Shown here piece by piece: positions 11,065 to 21,934 of a stretch of 64,000 bases of DNA. The position numbers and the translations under genes were made by a program. This DNA comes from Heterocephalus glaber (taxonomy: Eukaryota; Chordata; Mammalia; Rodentia; Bathyergidae). The notes beneath the pieces are model-generated. The model searched no databases and was not told the origin of the DNA. It was given only the letters and a program-made list of their open reading frames with translations. Position 1 is the stretch's first letter. The number at the start of each line of letters is the position of its first letter. Location of the stretch: contig NW_004624734.1 in assembly GCF_000247695.1 (NCBI RefSeq), positions 32,070,920 to 32,134,919 on the forward strand. The letters run 5' to 3'.

Positions 11065-11165
11065 ACTGTGACTTCCTGGCTGTTCCTGGGATGCTCTCGC
11101 TTCCTCATCTCATATAGGTCTTAGATGTCACCCACTCAAGACCTTTCCTGAACACTTCACTTGAA
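11065..11165 (+). repeat. L2 LINE 3' fragment
   Basis: TCACCCACTCAAGACCTTTCC and neighbouring bases resemble the end of the L2 coding region. Short and diverged. Confidence 0.4.
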
Positions 11166-11721
11166 CCATTTACCAGTCCAATTATTTAAACACAAAATGG
11201 CCAAAAATTGCACATTTTTTCACTAATTTTTATAAGATAATATAACAGGAAATACAAAAATGACAATTTTATCTAATGTATTCAATAATTTTTCTGTGAA
11301 TGGTATAGCTTAAAACATTCAATTCACAATGCAGTGTTAGAATCTGGCCAATAGTATCTAGTCTCTTTCCAAATTCTTTCTGCATTATTGCCTTCCTTTG
11401 AACAACGCACTTTACATTGTTGTGTTGGCCTTTCCTTTTTTTCTGTGGGAGATATAATTTCAGTAAAATGTCTGTCCACTAAGTGTAATGATGAAGACGT
11501 TGATGATGGATGTCATGGTTGGCGTTTTGGTCTATTAGACCTAACCTAAATTGTAAATGACTTTTTGAACTCCCTTGTTTTGAATAAATAACAAATGAGT
11601 TTCATACCGTTTGGCCAGAAGGTGCTAAATATTTTATAATTTTTCTGTGCTTTTTGATTACATGATAACTTGTTAGATGTCAACGCCAGCCATAGAATTT
11701 TATAGTCATTGACCACTAGTG
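11166..11721. other. AT-rich unassigned intergenic stretch
   Basis: Strongly A+T-rich with many short homopolymers. I could not match it to a repeat family and no long open frame exists. It could be an old DNA transposon or LINE remnant. Confidence 0.4.
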
Positions 11722-11722
11722 G

Positions 11723-11827
11723 AATTTTTTAGGTTTTTTTTCTTGTACCAGAAATCAAATTCAGGACCTTGCCCTTGCCACCAGGCACAGTGCCACTGAG
11801 CTACTTCTCCAGCTCCAATTTTTTTAG
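11723..11827 (-). repeat. ID SINE with target-site duplication
   Basis: Antisense ID (TCTTGTACCAGAAATCAAATTC ... CACTGAGCTACTTCTCCAGCTCC). Flanked by AATTTTTTAG on the left and the same motif with one extra T on the right. The body is more diverged than most. Confidence 0.8.
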
Positions 11828-12011
11828 TTTTGTTTCTTCTTTCAAGTTCTATCATTTCTGTATTATAAAAAGTTGACAATAGGATGTCTTTTTTGTCTTT
11901 CAATTTCAGAACACAGACTTTTCTGATATGCTGACATTTCTTCCTTTTTCTGTTTTTTCTTTTGCAGATCTTTTCGCACTTCCTTCCTATTCAGTCTGTG
12001 TCTCAAATGTG

Positions 12012-12132
12012 TCTTTTTTGTATTGTACCTATTTTTTTTTTGGTACTGGGGATTGAACTCAGGACCTTGTGCTTGCCAGGCAGGCAGCGGAACCACTGAG
12101 CTAAATCACTGGCCCATCTTTTTTGTATTGTA
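12012..12132 (-). repeat. ID SINE with 16-bp target-site duplication
   Basis: Body 12028-12116 (GGTACTGGGGATTGAACTCAG ... GAGCTAAATCACTGGCCCA). Perfect direct repeat TCTTTTTTGTATTGTA at 12012-12027 and 12117-12132. Confidence 0.95.
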
Positions 12133-12504
12133 AAAGAATAGCACTGAGTTCTGGAGAAGGATAAAAATATACCTAATGTGCTTGTGATAAGAGTTTTTAT
12201 AGATTGCAGCAAAAAATTATAGGTTATTTTTCATAAATAAAATAAACAAGAATTAGTAAAAGAAAATAACCAGAACTTATTATTAGATTTTACTAGAAAC
12301 AAACATCAAAGGTGAATACAATGTTCTAAGTAAAATAGTATGCAAAAATAATCAATATAAAAAATAATCAGATGTATGAGTGTATCTCATCCAAACAGGA
12401 ATTGGCTGGAATGACACTCACCTGAGGAATGCTCTGGATAGTCAGTATATAAGTAAGTGTGCTGCCAAGTGACCCTTGGGGTAAACTGTTAAGTGGTTAA
12501 AAAT
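12133..12504. other. AT-rich intergenic, unassigned
   Basis: A continuation of the A+T-rich sequence on the other side of the ID insertion. No coding signal. Confidence 0.4.
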
Positions 12505-12770
12505 GTAACCTCCTTGCTGGGCATGGTGGTGCACACTTGTAATCCCAACACCCAGGAGGCTGAGGCAGGAGCATTGCCGAGTTTTTTTTTTGTTTTTTTT
12601 TGGTACTGGGGATTGAACTCGGGTCCTTGTGCTAGTGCAGCAGGCGGTGGAAACCACTGAGCTAAATTCCTGGCCCTAAGAGTTTGAGGCCAGCTTGGGC
12701 TACATAGTGAGTTCAAGGCCAGCCTAAACTGAATAGCAAGACCTTGTCTGAAAAACAAACAAAACCAAAA
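12505..12770 (+). repeat. B1 SINE split by a younger ID
   Basis: The left half (GGGCATGGTGGTGCACACTTG ... GAGGCAGGAGCATTGCC) and right half (GAGTTTGAGGCCAGCTTGGGC ... AAGACCTTGTCTGAAAAAC) form one B1 with the 29-bp duplication when the internal ID insertion is removed. Confidence 0.9.
12582..12676 (-). repeat. ID SINE nested in B1
   Basis: T-rich tail, GGTACTGGGGATTGAACTCGG, then AGCTAAATTCCTGGCCC. It interrupts the B1 at GAGTTT, which appears on both sides, so it is younger than the host B1. Confidence 0.9.
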
Positions 12771-12789
12771 ATATGTATCTTCCTTCTAG

Positions 12790-12968
12790 TTGGGTGGGGG
12801 ATGGTGATGCATGTCTGTAATTCCAGCACTCTAGGAGGCTGAGGCAGGAGGATTGGAAGTGTGAGCCCAGCCTGAATAAATTGGCATCCTAGTGAGAGCT
12901 TGGGGAGGAGGGGATGTAGCTCAGTGTGAAGGCCTTAGGTTCAATACCCAGTACCAGTAAATAAATTA
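12790..12968 (+). repeat. B1-dID composite SINE
   Basis: GGATGGTGATGCATGTCTGTAA ... GAGCCCAGCCTGAATAAATTGG (B1 part), then GGGGATGTAGCTCAGTGTGAAG and GGTTCAATACCCAGTACCAG (ID part), with a TAAA-rich tail. Confidence 0.8.
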
Positions 12969-13009
12969 ATAAAAAATTTAAAAAGTAACCTAATTCTCTC
13001 CATATTCTT

Positions 13010-13225
13010 TATTTCCCCTCCTTGCTTTATTTTTTCCTTAGCGCTTAACACTATTATATTATTTTACTTATTTATTCTCTTATCAGTTTCTTCCACTGAA
13101 AGTAAGCTCCTAGGGGAGGGACTTTTGTCCATTCTGGCCTCTGCTACATCCTTGTACTTAGAACTGTGCTTGGCACATAATAAGTGCTCAATAAATAATA
13201 GCTGAATGAATGAATCACAGCATAG
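13010..13225 (+). repeat. L2 LINE 3' end
   Basis: CTGAAAGTAAGCTCCTAGGGG, GGGACTTTTGTCCATTCTGG, ACTGTGCTTGGCACATAATAAG and the terminal TGAATGAATGAATC are the classic L2 3' UTR and tail. Confidence 0.85.
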
Positions 13226-13591
13226 CCATCCTGTGAAGGAAGTGAGATGAAGGCAATTCTGCCCCCGTTAAAGGTCAGGACACTGAAACTCGAGAGAAAA
13301 ATCCTGTAGGCACAAAGATTTAAAAAAACCAAAAACCAAAAAACAACCTAATTGTTGAGTGTTAATGAGAAAACAGCAGAGAGGAACGTCATGCATTACA
13401 GTGTGTTTCCACCAAGTGAAGGTTAAATGACACCCGGTGCAGTAGCTCAAATAGGGAGAAGTGGTAGGAGACATGAGCCATCCCCTGGGATGGGTAATAC
13501 AGGCATCCAGGGTGTGAAGGAGCCACCTGCTCAGTCATAGTCAGAGCTACATCACGCTAAGAGCAGCTATTGACTTTCAGCAAATGGCAAC

Positions 13592-13760
13592 AGTCACATT
13601 TCTTTTTTTTTTTTTTTAATAATTTTTATTGTTTTTTTCTTTTGTTTGCATTCATTTTATTTATTTCTTTATTTTGGTACCGGGGATTGAACTTGGGACC
13701 TTGCACTTGTGAGGCAGGTGGCGGAACCACTGATCTAAATCCCTGGCCCAAGTCACATTT
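13592..13760 (-). repeat. ID SINE with expanded T-rich tail
   Basis: Body about 13676-13749 (GGTACCGGGGATTGAACTTGGG ... GATCTAAATCCCTGGCCC). The tail, 13603-13675, is unusually long (73 bp). Direct repeat AGTCACATTTC at 13592-13602 and 13750-13760. Confidence 0.92.
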
Positions 13761-13919
13761 CAATTAATGCGGCTAATTTGAATCTTACTGGCTTCACAGT
13801 TTCTTTTAAATAGAATCTGTAAGCATGTTTGGATTTTATTGTTGATGGTAAGCCTAGAACCTTAAGAAGTTTGTACCTTGTTTTATGTTTGAATACATCT
13901 AAAGAACATTAAAACAAAA

Positions 13920-14028
13920 ACTAAGTAAGGCCGGTAATTTAGCTCAGTGGTTTCGCCAGCTGCTGCGCAAGCGCAAGGACCAGAGTTCGATCTCTGGTAC
14001 CAAACAAAAACCAAAAAACAACTAAGTA
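13920..14028 (+). repeat. ID SINE with target-site duplication
   Basis: GGCCGGTAATTTAGCTCAGTGG ... GAGTTCGATCTCTGGTACCAAAC. ACTAAGTAA occurs immediately before the body and again after the tail. Confidence 0.93.
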
Positions 14029-15097
14029 ACTCTGTGAGGATTTGTATCCTTTGTAAAGAAACTTGCTTAGTATTCTAGATGAGGGAACAGTTTTGTAAAG
14101 GTCAAACCCTCTTGTTACTGGAGATACAGAGGAGTCTGATAAACGTGTTCTTGGAAGGCAAGGAACTCCATAGGCTGGAGTTTGAAGACCACCTGGCTAG
14201 CCCATCCTCTCCTGCAGGACTCCTGACCCCAGGGCTCTTACCCTGATGGTATCTGCTCCCCACATCCTGATGCTCTCCCATCACTTCCCTGGAAGTGACC
14301 CGGCATGTCTCCAGGCTCAATGGAAGGCCCAAGGTCCCAGTAGCTAAGAGGTCCCCGGCCACTCCCTCCACAGGCATGTGACTGGGAGAGGGTTATTACT
14401 CAACAGGAATTTCCCAGCAGATTTTTGAATTTTTGCTCTGATATTTGCTGGGAACTGGAAATAGCTAGGGGAATGTTCCAGCCCCGGCTGGAGGGCCCAG
14501 GTGAGGCAGCTATCAAGCATGGCCATCCCTGCCCCCAGAGATGTCCTCAAGGTCACCTGCATTTGGGAGAGAGGTATAAGCATCATCACTGAAAAGGCTG
14601 AATGTCCATCACCTGAGGCCAGAGAGTTGGGCAGAGCCTGGGAATCCAGGAAATTGTCTTGGCTGCTCTATGCCAGTCTTGTGAGAGATCTTGCAAGGGA
14701 GAAGCTGCTGGCTATCCCCATCCCCCACGAATCTGTGGTGGGAAAGGCAGGAACAGTCCCATGGCAAACATCCCTGGCCAGACAGAAGCTGGTGGGGGAG
14801 GAATCAGGCCTGGTGAAGGCTCAGAGCTGCTGGCTGGGGCATACACAGGTCAGAACAAACTCAGTTTCTCCAGCACTGGCTCCTCAGGGAGCTCAGGACT
14901 CCTGACTTAGGAACTGCTGTGTGGGCTATGGCAAAGGACTGGCCTCCCAGGGCCACCCGTGGGTTCATAAGGAAACTGAGGTAGAGAGCTGGAATTTGAC
15001 TGAAGCCGTATTTCATTCAGCAAAGATGGAACCAGGGCACTGTTCTATATTGGGCCCTGTGTTAGGCCATGTGCAGTTAAGAGTTTGGGGTAGGTCT
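14029..15097. other. intergenic, no supported gene
   Basis: Unique-looking sequence. Overlapping frames of up to 134 codons at 14501-14905 show no recognisable protein and no splice signals that join anything. A weak antisense MIR-like block (AAGGAAACTGAGGTAGAGAGC) is near 14970. Confidence 0.45.
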
Positions 15098-15217
15098 ATT
15101 AATTAGATTGCTGGCCAGGGATTTAGCTCAGTGGTTCCATAGCTTGCCTTGCAAGCGCAAGGACCCGAGTTCGATCACTAGTAGCAAAACAAAAACAAAA
15201 ACATTAATTAGATTGCT
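15098..15217 (+). repeat. ID SINE with 15-bp target-site duplication
   Basis: Body from about 15113. Perfect direct repeat ATTAATTAGATTGCT at 15098-15112 and 15203-15217. The last arm reads GATCACTAGTAGC instead of the usual GATCCCCGGTACC. Confidence 0.96.
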
Positions 15218-15314
15218 ACTGGGATGAGGGACAAAAGTGAAGCCTCTGGCTTTCTAAGCTAGAAATCTGAGAAACCATAGTGAGCTTTTTCTACTTCCTT
15301 CTGGCCTTCTACAA

Positions 15315-15520
15315 ATCCAGGTTAATTATCCCTTATCTGATATCTTTGGAACCTGAAGTTTCAAACTTTGGAATATTTATTTATACCTAAAGTAACATCT
15401 TGGGGGATGCAACTCAAGTCTAAACATGAAATTCCTTTAGGTTGCACATGTACCTTAATCCTGAAAGGAATTTTATGCCATGTTTTTAGTGCACCTGTAT
15501 TCTGACTATAAGATCAGGTG
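15315..15520 (+). mobile_element. Tigger-type DNA transposon fragment
   Basis: CAGGTTAATTATCCCTTATCTG, then TTTCAAACTTTGGAATATTTA and CATCTTGGGGGATGCAACTCAAG resemble the 5' non-coding end of a pogo/Tigger family element of mammals. No transposase sequence is visible. Confidence 0.55.
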
Positions 15521-16524
15521 TGCAATTTTCCAATGGTGGTGTTTTTAGCTTGGCACTGTATTCTAGAGCTTTTTAGTTGTTGGGTTTTCAAATTAGGCAC
15601 GCTCTCCTTGTACTCTGTGACTGCTATGCCTCTGGCTGTCATGAAGAGCCCATTAGGCGCCGGGATCAGGGCTCTGGAAGACCATGGTCAGAGAAGCTCA
15701 AGATGGAAGGAAGGAAACAAACCAAGACAAAGGGCTATGAGGCTTGGGGTGCTTTTAGTTTCCAGAACTTCCAGATCCTCCCTCCACGTGTCTCTCCACA
15801 GGGCCTGGCCAGGTCAAGTACACACAGTAGGGCAGAGAGAAGGAACCAGCGAGCGTTGGCATGGCTTGTGCGCAGCTGGGTGGGCTTCTGCCTTCTTTCC
15901 ATCACCTCCCACATCAGTCCAGTTCATTTTACTCTTGGGGACTGCTGGTTGGATGGCTGAATTCTAGGAGAAGAAGGCCCTGGCCTGGGCGCAGCTGGAG
16001 CTTGAGTGTTGGGAGAACTAGGGCTCTTTTGTAGACTTTCCACTTGCTGCTGGCACAAGGCAGGTGTGCGGTGGGTTTGTTTGGAGTTTACAGGGATTGA
16101 GAAGACTCCTCCTTCCCTGGAGGGTGGAAAATGCTCCCCGAGCTGGATGTCTTCAACAGCAACGGAGCTATGGCCCTTTGGGGGACCCTCTGAAGCAGCT
16201 CCCTGGAGTGTGGGTCACAGACCAGCCTCAGCCTACTGCCAACAAGGGGGCCGCCCTCTTCCTTGAGCAGCTCCATAGAAAGGCACCCAACAATAGAACC
16301 AGGGACTTCAGTCTTCCTTACCACTGACTGGAACAAACTCTTTGAGTCTCAGTTCACATCTACTTTTATGGCAAATGAAAAGAATTCTGGCCACAGTCTC
16401 GGTTCCTTTGTCCCTGAACCCAGAGAAATCCAAAGGAAGGATGGGAAAAGGACAACAAAGCCTGGCTTCCAGGAGGAAGGTGGCAGTGTGGTCTCCTAGG
16501 AGAATCTTCCCTTCTTTTTCTTTG
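15521..16524. other. intergenic, no supported gene
   Basis: Open frames up to 149 codons overlap in several frames on both strands (for example 15518-15967). None is recognisable and I consider them chance frames. Confidence 0.45.
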
Positions 16525-16650
16525 TTTCTTGCTCTTTCTGACTCTCCCTATATTGACCAGGCTGGTCACAAACTCATGGACCCAAGTGATCCTCCTGTCC
16601 TGAGTAGCTGGGACTATAGGCACATATGACTACACCCAGTCAGTTTTTAT
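16525..16650 (-). repeat. B1-like SINE, antisense
   Basis: GACCAGGCTGGTCACAAACTC, CAAGTGATCCTCCTGTCC and GTAGCTGGGACTATAGGC are the complement of an old 7SL monomer. Confidence 0.75.
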
Positions 16651-16839
16651 TTTTTTAAAAGCTGTTTTTCTTAAATTTTTTTTAATTGAAAACACATACA
16701 AAATAATTTCTCCAGCTTCTCATCAAAGCAAGCAAAACAGCTCCCAACTAAGACCAAGCAGCTTCCCCCAGATAGTCATCCACTGAATAGTTATTAGGCA
16801 TCTACTATCTATTACTAGAGAGACAGGACCACATTTGTC

Positions 16840-16965
16840 TTGTTTTTTTTTTTTAAGACAAGGTCTGTATTTATTTGTTTCCCAGGTTGGTCTCCAACTT
16901 CTGGGCTTAGGAGATTCACCTGTCTCAGTCCCCCAAGTGCTGAGATTACAGGTGCATATGTTATG
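16840..16965 (-). repeat. B1-like SINE, antisense
   Basis: Poly-T, AAGACAAGGTCTGTATTTATT, CCAGGTTGGTCTCCAACTTC and AAGTGCTGAGATTACAGGTGC. One copy of the 29-bp unit; old. Confidence 0.8.
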
Positions 16966-17059
16966 TGCTCAGTTCTTGTTTGGTCTTGTATCTTTACTTC
17001 CATCACAGTGCTGGGCTCAAAGCAGTTACCTGATAAGCATGTGTGGAGTGAATGAACGA

Positions 17060-17178
17060 AAGAAATTCAGGAAACTGGGCTGGGGATTTAGCTCAGTGGT
17101 TTCACTGCCTGCTGTGCAGGTGCAAGGACCCGAGTTCGATCCCTGGTACCAAAAAAAAAAGAGAAGAAATTCAGGAAA
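17060..17178 (+). repeat. ID SINE with 15-bp target-site duplication
   Basis: Body from CTGGGCTGGGGATTTAGC. Perfect direct repeat AAGAAATTCAGGAAA at 17060-17074 and 17164-17178. Confidence 0.96.
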
Positions 17179-17439
17179 TTAATAAAATATGCATGTTATT
17201 GTCTCTTGTCTTGCACAGTGATTAAGTTGGCAATTAATCACTCTTAGAGTCAATGGCAGTGGGAAAGGTGTTATTGACTTAGATAGTAAATATGCACATG
17301 AAAAGGTTTAAATCACAAAAGAGACCACTATTCACCCACCACTAGGGCTAGTTTTTTGGTTCTGCTTTTTGTTTTTAAATTGACAATACCAGGTGGTAGG
17401 AGATACAGAGAACTGAAATCTTCATACCATGCTACCAGG

Positions 17440-18165
17440 AGAGAGTGAGACGGGCTAGCAGTATTTACTAAAGTGAATCACATGTCCACCTTATGACCCT
17501 GCAGTTCCACTCTTAGGTATTCACTCCACAGAAACGTATGCATCTGTCCAGCAAAAATACACATTCAAATGTCCATAGTAGTTTTATTCATAGTAGCTCC
17601 AAACTGTAAACAATGCAAATGCCCATCAACAGAACGATAAATTACTTAGGTTATCCCACATATTTTTTTCTTTTGTTTTTGGCGACAGGGTCTCACTATG
17701 TAGCTCAGGCTGGCCTTGAATTGGCAGTTATCCTCTTGCCTCAGTTCCCGAATACTGGGATTACAGGCGTGTGCCACATACCTGGCTATCCTTGTGCAAT
17801 GAAAAGAACCCACAACAAAAACCTACTGATATAAGCCAAACAAAAAGCTACTGTAGTTACTGATGTAAGCCACCATGTAAATGAATCTCACAGCCATTTA
17901 ACTGAACTAAAAGTACAGAAACCAAAGTATACGTAAGTATTCACATGAAGTTCAAAACCAGAAATAATTATTCATGACACAAAAACAGAATGTTATTTAT
18001 GAGGATTGGGAGTATAGATCAGAAGGGACATGAAGAACTAGAGGTGCTAGAAATGCTTTTGGTTTGGACCTGGTGGAAGTTACACAAGTGTGGACACATG
18101 TACAATAACACTGGGCAAGGAGCTTAAGATTAGTACACTTGAATGTACTTTATTGTCTGTGCACT
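17440..18165 (+). repeat. L1M LINE 3' end, sense
   Basis: GCAGTTCCACTCTTAGGTATTC, TTTTATTCATAGTAGCTCC, CAAATGCCCATCAACAGAACG and later GTACACTTGAATGTACTTTA follow the L1M 3' UTR known from old mammalian L1s. A B1 is inserted at about 17665-17795. The L1 is heavily mutated. Confidence 0.75.
17665..17795 (-). repeat. B1 SINE nested in L1M
   Basis: GACAGGGTCTCACTATGTAGC, CTTGAATTGGCAGTTATCC and ACTGGGATTACAGGCGTGTGC, antisense, single 29-bp unit. It splits the L1M block. Confidence 0.9.
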
Positions 18166-18254
18166 GATAGAAAAAAGGAATGAATACCATAAGCACACCT
18201 TTACCTTAACATCCCTAAAAATAACCAACATTTTAAGTAACTGTGTTTCTCTAT

Positions 18255-18375
18255 CGAAGGTTTTATTTATTTATATATTTATTTTTGGTACCGGGTATCA
18301 AACTCGGGACCTTGCACTTTCGAGGCAGGCGGCAGAACCACTGAGCTAAATCCCTAGCCCTATTGAAGGTTATTT
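18255..18375 (-). repeat. ID SINE with target-site duplication
   Basis: Body ends AGCTAAATCCCTAGCCC at 18359. Flanks TATCGAAGGTTTTATTTA and TATTGAAGGTTATTTTAT are a slightly diverged direct repeat. The tail has (TTTA)n-like structure. Confidence 0.92.
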
Positions 18376-18454
18376 TATTAATTTTTTTGTTTTCTTTTTT
18401 AATAGATTTTATTTTTTTTATCCCATTCCCCCCCCCTCAACTCCCCTATTTTTG

Positions 18455-18600
18455 TTTTCTTGAGACAGGGTCTCACTATGTATTTCAGGCTGGCCTTGAA
18501 CTCCCTATGTAGTGGAGGCTGGCCTCGAACTCACGGCAGTCCTGCTGCCTCTGCTTTCTGAGTCTGGGATTAGAGGTGTGTGCCACCACATCCCGAAGTC
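18455..18600 (-). repeat. B1 SINE with 29-bp duplication, antisense
   Basis: GAGACAGGGTCTCACTATG, then two copies of the unit ending CCTTGAACTCC and CCTCGAACTCAC, then GGATTAGAGGTGTGTGCCACC. Confidence 0.92.
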
Positions 18601-19330
18601 TCCTCCTGATTGACACCAACCTCGTTAGTTACTGTTTCAACCCACTTCCTGACTCTCTTCCTTCACACTGTGGACATCCTTACTGTCCTCCCCTCTTCTT
18701 TTCTCAGAAGATGAGTATCTTTCTTGTTCATGGCCCACCCTTTAGCTGGTGTCCTTAACCCACACAGTCCTATTTTAGGAACTTTATACCATCCCTCAAC
18801 TTTCTTTTGCTTGTATTTTTCAACCCTTTCCTCTCCCCTGGCTCCTTCTCAGACTACAGACACCTCAAATTTCTCCTCTCCTAGAAGAAATCCTCCTCTG
18901 ACCCCACTTCCTCACTAACTACTGACCACTATTTCTTCTTCCCTTCCACATTCCCTGCCTTCATTTATTCACCTCCTAATGTTTCTTAAACTCACAGCTT
19001 TAGTTACTGAAACCCACAGGCCAAGTCCTCAATTTTCAACTGTCACATCCAAATAACGCCTTTTAGGTGTTACTTTCCAGACTCTTCCACATCTCTGATG
19101 TTGCCGATTCCTGTTGTATTTGAAAAACCCACTCCTTTGACTTCCACACCATCAGCTCCAGGCTCTCCTTGCTCCTGGCTGATTATGTCCGCTCTGTCTC
19201 TTTCAGGGACTCTAGTCCTTTACCCTCCATTCCTGAGTGTTATGTGCCAGGCTTCTGCCTTGCTCCTCTCCTCAGGGGTCCTTCACGGATGGTCTCATGA
19301 TGTCAGCACCGCCCCACGCAGACGGCTCAC
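18601..19330 (+). repeat. L2 LINE coding-region remnant
   Basis: A pyrimidine-rich stretch whose pieces (for example 19150-19300: CTGGCTGATTATGTCCGCTC, GGATGGTCTCATGATGTCAG) align by eye with the L2 reverse-transcriptase region. The frame is broken by many stops. Confidence is moderate because divergence is high. Confidence 0.45.
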
Positions 19331-19551
19331 ACAGCGGCTTCCCTTGAGGTCAGGGCTATGCAGTCAGGAAGTCCATGGTTCCACTCCCAACCCTTTTCTC
19401 CTGCTCTATCTCATTTGGTTGTACTTCCTCCCTCACCAGATGATCCAAACTATAAATCTGTGCATAATGCAGCATTTCTCAACCTCAGCCCTATTGATAC
19501 TTTTAGGCTAGAGAATTTCTTGTTGCGAGGAGGCTGCCCTGGTCATTGTAG

Positions 19552-19705
19552 GATGGTTTTTTTGAGACAGGGTCTCACTATATAGTTCAGGGTGGCCTTG
19601 AACTTACTGTGTAGCCTAGGCCTTGAATCTACGGCAATCCTCCTGCCTCAGCCTCCTGAGTGCTGGGATTAAGGCATCCACTACTACCCCTGGCTTCTTG
19701 TAGGA
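19552..19705 (-). repeat. B1 SINE with 29-bp duplication, antisense
   Basis: GAGACAGGGTCTCACTATATAG, two related units ending CTTGAACTTACTG and CCTTGAATCTACG, then CCTCCTGAGTGCTGGGATTAAG. Confidence 0.9.
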
Positions 19706-19935
19706 TGTTTAGCAGCATTCCTGACCTCTACCCACCAGCTGCTGATACTATCCCATCTGTGTGACAACCCTAAATGACTCTGGACATTCACAAGTATCGC
19801 CTGAGGTGGGATGTCCAAATATCCTAGGGCTGAGAACCACTGGATCAAGGGCATGGATCTAGAAGACACTGTATAATTATTTTCTTTTTCCTTTAAGTAA
19901 CTTAATTCGACTTTTACCAGAAAAAAACCTAAATC

Positions 19936-20075
19936 AAAATTAATCACTATAAGGGCCAGGGATTTAGCTCAGTGGTTCCACCACCTGCCTCGCAAGCAGA
20001 AGGACCCGAGTTCAATCCCTGGTACCAAAAATAAATAAATAAATAAATAAAATAAAATAAAAATTAATCACTATA
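19936..20075 (+). repeat. ID SINE with 16-bp target-site duplication
   Basis: Body from GGGCCAGGGATTTAGCTC; the tail is (AAAT)n rich. Perfect direct repeat AAAATTAATCACTATA at 19936-19951 and 20060-20075. Confidence 0.97.
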
Positions 20076-20284
20076 TAGAGGGTTAAATTTCAACTTGACA
20101 TAACAAAGAATTCATAGCAAATAGGCGTGCCCAACATTGGTATGGCTCAGAGAGCCCTGAGCTCTTTTTGGGAGGTATTCAGAGGAATAAGGTGACTGGA
20201 ATAAATCACTGTAGATTTTTCTTACTACAATTCTTTGAGGACAAAAATTAACACATAAACACAAACCCTGTGTTTGTGGCCAAT

Positions 20285-20401
20285 AAAATTAACCAATTTT
20301 TTTTTTTGATACCGGGGATCGAACTCGGGAGCTAGTGATTGCAAGGCATGCGGCAGAACCACTGAGCTAAATCCCCGGCCCCAAAAATTAACCAATTTTT
20401 A
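20285..20401 (-). repeat. ID SINE with target-site duplication
   Basis: GATACCGGGGATCGAACTCGGG ... GAGCTAAATCCCCGGCCCC. Direct repeat AAAATTAACCAATTTT at 20285 and 20384. The body is close to the apparent family consensus. Confidence 0.96.
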
Positions 20402-20554
20402 ACATACTTACAAAGTCCGAATTGTGATAATTAAATTGAAAATATGGGGTAAGGTCTATGAAAATGACAAACTATTACGGAAACAATGAAGAAGCCTTAA
20501 ATATGTGAGACTTATTAACATTCAAATCATAAAACAATATGGCAATTCTTTGTC

Positions 20555-20680
20555 CTTTTTTTTTTTTAGACAGGGCATTTCTATGTTGTACAGGCTGGTC
20601 TTAAACTCTTGGACTCAAGTGATCCTCTCAGCCTCCTGACCAGCTGGGATTCACAGGCATGTACTACCATGTCTGGCATT
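20555..20680 (-). repeat. B1-like SINE, antisense
   Basis: Poly-T, GACAGGGCATTTCTATGTTGTAC, CAAGTGATCCTCTCAGCCTCC, then CAGGCATGTACTACCATG. An old single-unit monomer. Confidence 0.8.
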
Positions 20681-20779
20681 TTCTTTCTTTTTTTTGGTAC
20701 CGGAGGTTGAACTCAGGACTTTGCGCTTGCAGGTGCGGTTCCACTGAGCTCAATCCCCGGGCCATTTTCTTTCTTTTTA
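20677..20779 (-). repeat. ID SINE with target-site duplication
   Basis: GGTACCGGAGGTTGAACTCAGG ... GAGCTCAATCCCCGGG. CATTTTCTTTCTTTTT precedes and follows it, directly at the edge of the older B1. Confidence 0.92.
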
Positions 20780-21633
20780 AAAAGAATCACTGGTAATACT
20801 ACTGGGAGCTCAAATTCTCAATTGAGTAACCTTCAGCCATGTAATCTCTGCATCTGTCCTACCTATACTACTATTGGCATAACAAAATTACTGTCTTTTC
20901 TTCTGGTTAAGTCAAATCATCCTCCAGTGGTAACTACTGAAACTGTGGTTGTCCTTCCCCATTGCAGACTTCTGGGAATCCTAAAAGGTACTCTCCCATA
21001 CTAATGTCTGATTAAAAGCAATTCCAGATTCTCAACCATACAGTTACACTAGTTGGGAAGTACTCAGCTACATGCTGTTGTTATTACCTCCTTTCTGCAC
21101 ACCCCTAGCCCTCCTCCACATTTATTGTCCGTAAAAGTTGACACAACACCCACAAACTATATTGACTTCCAGATTATTAATGCCTTCTCAGTGGAATAGA
21201 GTCTACACTACTTACTCACAAAGTTGGTCACTAGGTCCAGTCTTTTACCAATTACTACAGGCACAGTACATTATACCTTTAGAATTTTAAATGAATGCCC
21301 CCCCCAAAAGACTTCTATAAATGTACTTTATATCACATCTAGCAAATTTTTTTCACAGCTAATTGTGTGCATTATTTCTCAAAATTCTGATCTTAATACC
21401 ACTGATGAATGAATCATTTTCTTAAAAAAAATGAGTAGCAATAGTGACATTAACAACTTGAAGTACGAAACAATGAAAGCAAACTTGTTATAGAAGAGAC
21501 ATAAAAACAAACAGAAAAATACTAGCAAGTTAAAGTGACAGATTTACTCCTTAATATCAAGCAGTCTTTGAAATCACAGGGAAAAAAATATCCACAAAGC
21601 AAAAGTTACCATGTAGTTGCTAGATTTTTTTTT
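20780..21633. other. AT-rich intergenic, unassigned
   Basis: Lies beyond the recognisable 3' limit of the UPF2 retrocopy. It could be part of the same retrotransposed transcript (3' UTR) or unrelated sequence. I could not match it. Confidence 0.35.
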
Positions 21634-21746
21634 AAAAATCAGAAACAGGGCCGGGGATTTAGCTCAGTGGTTCTGCCACCTGCCTCACAAGTGCAAGGTC
21701 TCGAGTTTGATCCCCAGTACCAAAAAAACCCAAAAAATCAGAAACA
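21634..21746 (+). repeat. ID SINE with 14-bp target-site duplication
   Basis: GGGCCGGGGATTTAGCTCAG ... GATCCCCAGTACC. Direct repeat AAAAATCAGAAACA at 21634-21647 and 21733-21746. Confidence 0.96.
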
Positions 21747-21934
21747 AAACTTACTGTAGATTCACATTTAAACATGGATATTTAGACTATTATACTTTGA
21801 AATTCTCCTGGAATGTTAAGAAATTCCCTGTAAGGAGCCCTTTTCTGTAAGTTCTTTCAGTAGTATGAAGACTTTAAACATTTTAAAATATGCGCTCCAA
21901 AATAAATTCTCAATTCTGAGAAACATTTGAAAAT

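Noticed and set aside
15518..15967. 149-codon open frame upstream of ACTN1
   Set aside because: A second frame of similar length covers it and neither has recognisable similarity.
18601..19330. Pyrimidine-rich stretch as an exon cluster of an unknown gene
   Set aside because: Pieces resemble L2 reverse-transcriptase sequence and the frames are broken; no splice structure was found.
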